Made by a program: the position numbers and the translations under genes. Positions 31,839-36,398 of a stretch of DNA of 36,398 nt are shown here, piece by piece; within the stretch, counting starts at the first letter, position 1, and each line of letters begins with the position of its first letter. A model generated the notes under the pieces. The model was not told the origin of the DNA and searched no databases. It was given only the letters and a program-made list of their open reading frames with translations. Source of the DNA: Pseudomonas extremorientalis (GTDB lineage Bacteria; Pseudomonadota; Gammaproteobacteria; Pseudomonadales; Pseudomonadaceae); contig NZ_MDGK01000016.1 in the NCBI RefSeq assembly GCF_001870465.1, forward strand, positions 1 to 36,398, written 5' to 3'.

Positions 31839-32933
31839 ATGCCTGAACACACCGCTCCTATCGGCCGCCGCGACTACAGCCTCACCGGCCCCGAAGCCGC
31901 CCGCGCCGCTGAAAAAGGCCTGGTCTCGGCCAGTTGGTACCAATCGCCGATCTCGCGTAAACGCATGAAAGAACTGATGCAACGCCGTGACGGCCCGGCA
32001 CTGCTCGACACCGCGATCTGGGTGATCGCACTGTTTGCCAGCGGTTTTGGCGGCTACTGGTTCTGGGGCACCTGGGCCTGCGTGCCGTTCTTCCTGGTCT
32101 ATGGCGTGCTGTATGGCACTGCGTCCAACCCGCGCTGGCACGAAACCGGCCACGGCACCGCCTTCAAGACCCGCTGGATGAACGATGTGCTGTATCAGGT
32201 CGCCAGCTTCATGTGCATCTTCGAACCCCACGTGTGGCGCTGGAGCCATGCCCGGCACCATACCGACACCATCGTGGTCGGCCGTGACCCGGAGATCGTC
32301 GAACCGCGTCCGCCGAGCTTCTGGATGATGTGCCTGAGCCTGTTCAACCTGCCCCTGGCCTGGAAAACCTTCAGCGGCGTGGCGCGCCATGCCATGGGCA
32401 AGATGAGTGCCCAGGAAGCGGACTTCATCCCCGAATCCGAATGGCCCAAGGTGTTCCGTGCCGCGCGTATCTGGGTCGGCATTTATGCCGTGGTGATCGG
32501 CACCGCGTTGTACCTGCATAGCTGGTTGCCGCTGATGCTGGTGGGCCTGCCGAGTATTTATGGCGCGTGGCTCGGCTATCTGTTTGGCCTCACGCAGCAT
32601 GTCGGCCTGGCCGAAGATGTACTCGACCACCGTAGCAACTGCCGCACCATTTACATGAACCGCGTGCTGCGCTTTATCTACATGGACATGAACTACCACC
32701 TCGAACACCACATGTACCCGATGGTGCCGTACCACGCCCTCGCGCAACTGCACGACGAAATCCGCAGCGACTGCCCGCCGCCGTACGCCAACCTGTTCGA
32801 GGCATTCAAGGAGATCCTGCCGACCATCTGGAAGCAGTGCAGCGACCCCACCTATTTCGTCCAGCGCCCGATTCACCCGAATACGCCTCCGGCTGCCCAT
32901 GCGCCGGTGCATGCAGAAACCGCTGCCGGTTGA
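31839..32933 (+). CDS. Membrane di-iron oxygenase/desaturase family protein (MocD-like)
   Basis: 364 residues with about four membrane segments and the three histidine boxes of the fatty-acid desaturase/alkane hydroxylase superfamily: HETGH (101-105), HARHH (137-141) and NYHLEHH (285-291). These bind the di-iron centre that activates oxygen. Electrons would come from the Rieske ferredoxin and reductase encoded directly downstream. This trio matches mocDEF of rhizobial rhizopine catabolism, where it is proposed to remove the O-methyl group of methyl-scyllo-inosamine. A lipid desaturase role is the alternative, but the fused electron chain and sugar-type neighbours favour oxygenation of a small molecule. 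GGAG precedes the ATG at 31839. Confidence 0.85.
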   Translation: MPEHTAPIGRRDYSLTGPEAARAAEKGLVSASWYQSPISRKRMKELMQRRDGPALLDTAIWVIALFASGFGGYWFWGTWACVPFFLVYGVLYGTASNPRWHETGHGTAFKTRWMNDVLYQVASFMCIFEPHVWRWSHARHHTDTIVVGRDPEIVEPRPPSFWMMCLSLFNLPLAWKTFSGVARHAMGKMSAQEADFIPESEWPKVFRAARIWVGIYAVVIGTALYLHSWLPLMLVGLPSIYGAWLGYLFGLTQHVGLAEDVLDHRSNCRTIYMNRVLRFIYMDMNYHLEHHMYPMVPYHALAQLHDEIRSDCPPPYANLFEAFKEILPTIWKQCSDPTYFVQRPIHPNTPPAAHAPVHAETAAG

Positions 32934-32962
32934 ACCCCACCCAAGAACAAGAGAAAAACGCC

Positions 32963-33283
32963 ATGAACGATCAATGGATCGACGTCTGCGCCGTGGGCGA
33001 AATAGACGAAGAAGACGTGCTGCGCTTCGACCATGGGCCGCACACCTATGCGGTGTATCGCTCGGCCGAGAATGAATTCTTCGCCACCGCCGGGCTGTGC
33101 ACCCACGAGAAAATCCACCTGGCCGATGGCCTGGTGATGGACCACGTGATCGAGTGCCCCAAGCACAATGGGCGCTTCGATTACCGCACCGGCAAGGCCC
33201 TCGGCGCGCCGGTGTGCGTCAACCTCAAGACCTACCCGGTGCGGGTCGAAGCGGGGCGGGTGTTGCTCGCTGTCACGGCCTGA
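32963..33283 (+). CDS. MocE-like Rieske [2Fe-2S] ferredoxin
   Basis: 106 residues, small soluble Rieske protein. The cluster ligands are C46-x-H48 (LCTHEKIH) and C65-x-x-H68 (CPKHNGRFDY), the complete Rieske pattern. It carries electrons from the reductase encoded next to the di-iron oxygenase. The start ATG has only a weak AAGAGA ahead. Its stop lies two bases from the reductase start, so translation is coupled. Confidence 0.92.
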   Translation: MNDQWIDVCAVGEIDEEDVLRFDHGPHTYAVYRSAENEFFATAGLCTHEKIHLADGLVMDHVIECPKHNGRFDYRTGKALGAPVCVNLKTYPVRVEAGRVLLAVTA

Positions 33284-33285
33284 TC

Positions 33286-34485
33286 ATGCACGATCCCTTG
33301 ATCATCGTCGGCGCCGGCCATGCCGGCGGCCGTGCGGCGCTGACCTTGCGTGAAGAAGGCTACACCGGGCGGCTGATCCTGATTGGCGATGAGCCGCACT
33401 TGCCCTACGAGCGGCCGCCGCTGTCCAAAGGCGTGTTGCAGGGCACGGCGGACCTGGCCGGCTGCAGCCTGTGCGACAGCGCGCGACTGGCCGAGCTGGA
33501 CATCGAGCACATCGCCGCTAACCCGGTGACGCAGTTGCAGCCGCAACAGCATCGCCTGCAACTGGCCGATGGCCAATGGCTGCGGTACGCCGGCCTGCTG
33601 CTGGCCATCGGGGGGCGGGCGCGCCGGTTGCCTCAGGAGCAGGCCAACGTGCTCTACCTGCGTACCCACGATGAAGCGCTGGCCCTGCGCGATGCGCTGA
33701 AGCCCGGCACGCGGTTGGTGGTGGTCGGTGGCGGCTTTATTGGCCTGGAAGTGGCGGCCACGGCACGTGGCCTTGGCTGTGAGGTCACCCTGCTCGAAGC
33801 CGGGCCGCGATTGGCGGGCCGGGTGTTGCCGGCCGTTATCTCTGAGGCGCTGCTGGCCCTGCATCGCCAGCACGGGGTCGACGTTCGCCTGAATGTGGCC
33901 TTGGAATCGATCCAGGCCGACGCCGTGCTGCTGGTGGACGGGCAACGCTTGCCCTGCGACCTGGTGGTGGTCGGCATCGGCATGCAACCCAATATCGAAT
34001 TGGCCGCCGCAGCGGGGTTGGACGTGGGGCAGGGCATACGCGTGGATACGCACCTGCGCACCAGCGCGCCGGATATTTATGCCGCCGGTGACGTGTGTGA
34101 GTTTCGCCTGGATGGCCTCTATCAGCGCCAGGAAACCTGGCGCAACGCCGAGGTCCAGGGCCGGCATGCGGCATTGAACCTGCTGGGCCGCGATGTGCCG
34201 TTCGAGGCGCTCCCCGGGTTCTGGTCCGACCAGTACGACTGGGGCTTGCAGACCGTCGGCGTGCTCACGCCCTCGACGGTCAGCCGCCCATTGCCGGGCG
34301 GCGGCATGTTGCTGTTCCATCTCGATGCCGATCACCAGTTGCAAGGCGCGTGCGGATGGGCGCCAGGCAACAGCGTGGCCAAGGACATCAAGCTCTGCGA
34401 ACGCCTGATCAGCGCGCGACGCTCACTCGATCCCGCCAGCCTGGCCAACCCCGAGCTGTCCCTCAAACACCTGCTGCGAGGCTGA
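33286..34485 (+). CDS. FAD-dependent ferredoxin reductase (MocF/rubredoxin-reductase-like)
   Basis: 399 residues with two dinucleotide sites: the FAD motif IIVGAGHAGGRAA near the N-terminus (about 5-17) and the NAD motif VVVGGGFIGLEVA about 145-157. Then comes the FAD-binding TSAPDIYAAGDV near residue 265, and a C-terminal reductase domain. It resembles the NADH:ferredoxin reductases of multicomponent oxygenases. It is coupled to the Rieske gene on the left, and the next TIM-barrel gene begins one base after its stop, so all four are one operon. Confidence 0.92.
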   Translation: MHDPLIIVGAGHAGGRAALTLREEGYTGRLILIGDEPHLPYERPPLSKGVLQGTADLAGCSLCDSARLAELDIEHIAANPVTQLQPQQHRLQLADGQWLRYAGLLLAIGGRARRLPQEQANVLYLRTHDEALALRDALKPGTRLVVVGGGFIGLEVAATARGLGCEVTLLEAGPRLAGRVLPAVISEALLALHRQHGVDVRLNVALESIQADAVLLVDGQRLPCDLVVVGIGMQPNIELAAAAGLDVGQGIRVDTHLRTSAPDIYAAGDVCEFRLDGLYQRQETWRNAEVQGRHAALNLLGRDVPFEALPGFWSDQYDWGLQTVGVLTPSTVSRPLPGGGMLLFHLDADHQLQGACGWAPGNSVAKDIKLCERLISARRSLDPASLANPELSLKHLLRG

Positions 34486-34486
34486 T

Positions 34487-35305
34487 ATGCGCCAATTCCT
34501 GGTGTTCCAATCCCTGTGGGCCATGCAGACCGAACCCGGCCCACTCGAGGCTCAACTCGAGCGCATCAAGGCCGCCGGGTTCGACGGCATTACCGATCAT
34601 TACTTCAAGCCCGCCGATGTCGCCCGCCTGCACGCCGCCGCCACGGCGCAAGGCTTGCAGATCGAAGGCCAGCTGTTCCCGCAGTCGGTGGATGACCTGG
34701 CCGCCGCGCTGGAGGTGATCAGTGGCTATGGCTGCCACCACCTCACCCTGCAAGCCGACGTGCGCCCACGCACCCAAAGCGAAGCGGCGCGATTGGTCGA
34801 AGGCTGGCAGCGCTTGGCCGAACAGGTGGAGTTTCCGGTGCTGCTGGAAACCCACCGTTATCGCCTCACCAATGATCTGCTGTTCACCCTTGACCTGCTG
34901 GCACAGATGCCCGACTTGAAGCTGCTGGCCGACCTGTCCCACTACGTGGTCGGGCGCGAACTGCCGGAGCCGGGCGCCGCCGAGGACGATGCGCAGATAC
35001 GCAGCATCCTGCGCCACAGCTGGGGTTTCCACGGTCGGGTAGCCAGCAGCGAGCAGGTGCAAGTCTCGTTGGCGTTTCCCCAGCACCAAGCCTGGGTCCG
35101 ACGCTTTACCGAGTGGTGGCGCTACGGGATCGAAGACTGGCTGGCGCGTCCGCAGACGCCGCAGAGCCTGTCCTTTACCTGCGAACTCGGCCCGCCGCCT
35201 TATGCGATCACCGGCGCGGACGGGTGCGAAATCAGCGATCGCTGGTCCGAAGCGCTGAAGATGCAGGCGCTCATTCGTGAGGTGTGGCGCAGTTGTCAGA
35301 AGTGA
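34487..35305 (+). CDS. TIM-barrel sugar isomerase/epimerase-like protein
   Basis: 272 residues of the xylose-isomerase-like barrel family. Likely metal ligands are Glu121 (LLETHR), Asp149 and His152 (LADLSHY) and a late Glu in TCELGPPPY. It differs from the TIM-barrel protein at 26527 in length and motifs, so it is not a duplicate. It is the fourth gene of the oxygenase operon and starts one base after the reductase stop. Its reaction on the same catabolic route (isomerisation, dehydration or ring opening) cannot be named. Confidence 0.8.
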   Translation: MRQFLVFQSLWAMQTEPGPLEAQLERIKAAGFDGITDHYFKPADVARLHAAATAQGLQIEGQLFPQSVDDLAAALEVISGYGCHHLTLQADVRPRTQSEAARLVEGWQRLAEQVEFPVLLETHRYRLTNDLLFTLDLLAQMPDLKLLADLSHYVVGRELPEPGAAEDDAQIRSILRHSWGFHGRVASSEQVQVSLAFPQHQAWVRRFTEWWRYGIEDWLARPQTPQSLSFTCELGPPPYAITGADGCEISDRWSEALKMQALIREVWRSCQK

Positions 35306-35356
35306 TCTGCTAATCTGCGCGGGTTCAATCTCGCCCTATTAGCCTGGACTTTCACC

Positions 35357-36319
35357 ATGACCCCATCCTCCGTTCAGCCGCCCCTGGAACCGCAGTCCGT
35401 GTGCCACCCGATCACCAGCAGCGCGATTTTCATGGTCGCCACTGTCACCCCCGGCAGCGAGGACACGGTACGCGCCTGGTGCGCCGACATTGCCGGGCTG
35501 GTGCGCTCGGTGGGCAAGCGCGTGCCGGCCGGCAACCTGACCTGCGTCTGCGGGTTTGGCTCGGATGCCTGGGACCGCCTGTTCGGCGCGCCACGCCCGG
35601 CGGCGCTGCACCCGTTCCGCGAGTTCGGCGTGGAGGGGCGCATGGCAGTGTCGACACCGGGGGATATCCTGCTGCATATCCGCGCCGAACAGATGGACCT
35701 GTGCTTCGAACTGGCCACCCATCTCATGGCGGCCCTGGGCGACAGCGTTAAGGTGGTGGATGAGGTCCAGGGTTTCCGCTATTTCGACATGCGCAGCATC
35801 ATCGGCTTTGTCGACGGTACCGAGAACCCGGTAGGGCGCAAGGCCGAGGGCTTCACCATCGTCGGCGACGAAGACAGCGAATTCCGTGGCGGCAGCTACG
35901 TGCTGGTGCAGAAGTACCTGCACAACATGACGGCGTGGAATGGCTTGACGGTGGAGGCCCAGGAGAAAGTGATCGGGCGCACCAAGTTGTCGGATATCGA
36001 GTTGGACGAAGAAGCCAAGCCGAGCAACTCCCACAGCGCCTTGACCGTCATCACCGACGAACACGGTGAAGAAGTGAAGATCCTGCGCGATAACATGCCC
36101 TTTGGCCGGCCAGGTGCCGGGGAGTTCGGCACCTACTTCATCGGCTATGCACGCTCGCCGCATCCCCTGGAGTTGATGCTGGAAAACATGTTCGTCGGCC
36201 GTCCGGTGGGCAATTATGACCGCCTGCTGGATTTCAGCACGGCGGTCACCGGCGGCCTGTTTTTCGTGCCCTCGGCCGACCTGCTGGAAGAACTGGCCGA
36301 CCGAACCGGCAGTCTGTAA
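35357..36319 (+). CDS. DyP-type haem peroxidase
   Basis: 320 residues, the size of bacterial class B/P dye-decolourising peroxidases. The signature GFVDGTENP gives the distal Asp153. His226 in NSHSALT is the proximal haem ligand, and Arg244 in ILRDNMPFG the distal arginine. No Tat signal is present, so it is cytoplasmic or cargo of an encapsulin; no encapsulin gene is within the window. No ribosome site is clear ahead of the ATG. The 51-base gap from the preceding gene suggests a separate or weakly linked transcript. Confidence 0.93.
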   Translation: MTPSSVQPPLEPQSVCHPITSSAIFMVATVTPGSEDTVRAWCADIAGLVRSVGKRVPAGNLTCVCGFGSDAWDRLFGAPRPAALHPFREFGVEGRMAVSTPGDILLHIRAEQMDLCFELATHLMAALGDSVKVVDEVQGFRYFDMRSIIGFVDGTENPVGRKAEGFTIVGDEDSEFRGGSYVLVQKYLHNMTAWNGLTVEAQEKVIGRTKLSDIELDEEAKPSNSHSALTVITDEHGEEVKILRDNMPFGRPGAGEFGTYFIGYARSPHPLELMLENMFVGRPVGNYDRLLDFSTAVTGGLFFVPSADLLEELADRTGSL

Positions 36320-36337
36320 GGCAATACGGTACAAAGG

Positions 36338-36354
36338 TGGGAGGGGGCTTGCCC
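36338..36354. repeat. REP-like half element
   Basis: TGGGAGGGGGCTTGCCC repeats the GGGAGGGGGCTTGCCC core seen at 1813-1828, without the rest of that element. It lies 18 bases after the peroxidase stop. Confidence 0.5.
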
Positions 36355-36387
36355 TAATGCCAGTCAGTTAAGGAGGAACACTGTAAC

Positions 36388-36398
36388 TGTGGCGAGCG
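36388..36398. repeat. REP sequence cut by the window end
   Basis: TGTGGCGAGCG equals the first 11 bases of the REP arm at 30476. The rest is outside the window. Confidence 0.55.

Noticed and set aside
25581..35305. Standard myo-inositol (iol) operon
   Set aside because: IolB, IolC, IolD and IolE-type neighbours are not present. The di-iron oxygenase, Rieske and reductase set fits a moc-like locus better.
1..36398. CRISPR arrays, tRNA/rRNA genes, insertion sequences or prophage
   Set aside because: No regularly spaced repeats, tRNA-like cloverleaf ends with CCA, transposase motifs or phage proteins were seen on either strand.

Overview
The window reads as chromosome of a Pseudomonas, most likely of the P. 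fluorescens group. The basis is the high GC with strong third-position G/C bias, an AraGH transporter next to L-arabinose-type dehydrogenase genes, REP-like inverted repeats of the 'TGTGGCGAGCGGGCTTG' type between genes, and the protein families present. This assignment is inference from content; no rRNA or tRNA gene is visible.

Left edge (1-3953), sugar uptake and oxidation: the C-terminal half of AraG, complete AraH, then a periplasmic aldose 1-epimerase on the minus strand and, divergent from it, a sugar dehydrogenase of the SDR family with an intact Ser-Tyr-Lys triad.

Middle (about 4396-22269): an apparently uncharacterised biosynthetic gene cluster. A one-direction run carries a RidA-like protein, an MFS exporter, a CPA2 antiporter, an acyl carrier protein, an AMP-forming acyl ligase, a stand-alone transglutaminase-like protein, a ketosynthase, a half-length ketosynthase-like protein without the active cysteine, a carrier-type FAD halogenase, a class III aminotransferase and a flavin reductase. 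Facing it are two glutathione transferases and a DUF2917-like protein on the minus strand. Beyond them lie a LysR regulator with an SDR that has lost its catalytic triad, a second LysR regulator, and an EamA exporter / ProC-like reductase / methyltransferase operon. The enzyme set suggests a small nitrogen-containing product assembled on an ACP, halogenated or oxidised, transaminated, perhaps cyclised to an imine and reduced, methylated, and possibly joined or released by the transglutaminase-like enzyme. I do not recognise it as a known pathway.

Right of the cluster (22307-25529): an AraC regulator divergent from an MFS exporter, then a YghU-type glutathione transferase, closed by a strong bidirectional terminator.

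Right edge (25581-35305): genes resembling the rhizobial moc (rhizopine / methyl-inosamine) locus. A minus-strand operon (Gfo/Idh dehydrogenase, TIM-barrel isomerase, periplasmic binding protein) is preceded by a near-perfect sigma-54 promoter and is divergent from a sigma-54 activator. A LacI regulator with a palindromic operator is divergent from an oxygenase (MocD-like), Rieske ferredoxin (MocE-like), ferredoxin reductase (MocF-like) and a second TIM-barrel protein. The window ends with a DyP-type peroxidase and fragments of REP repeats.
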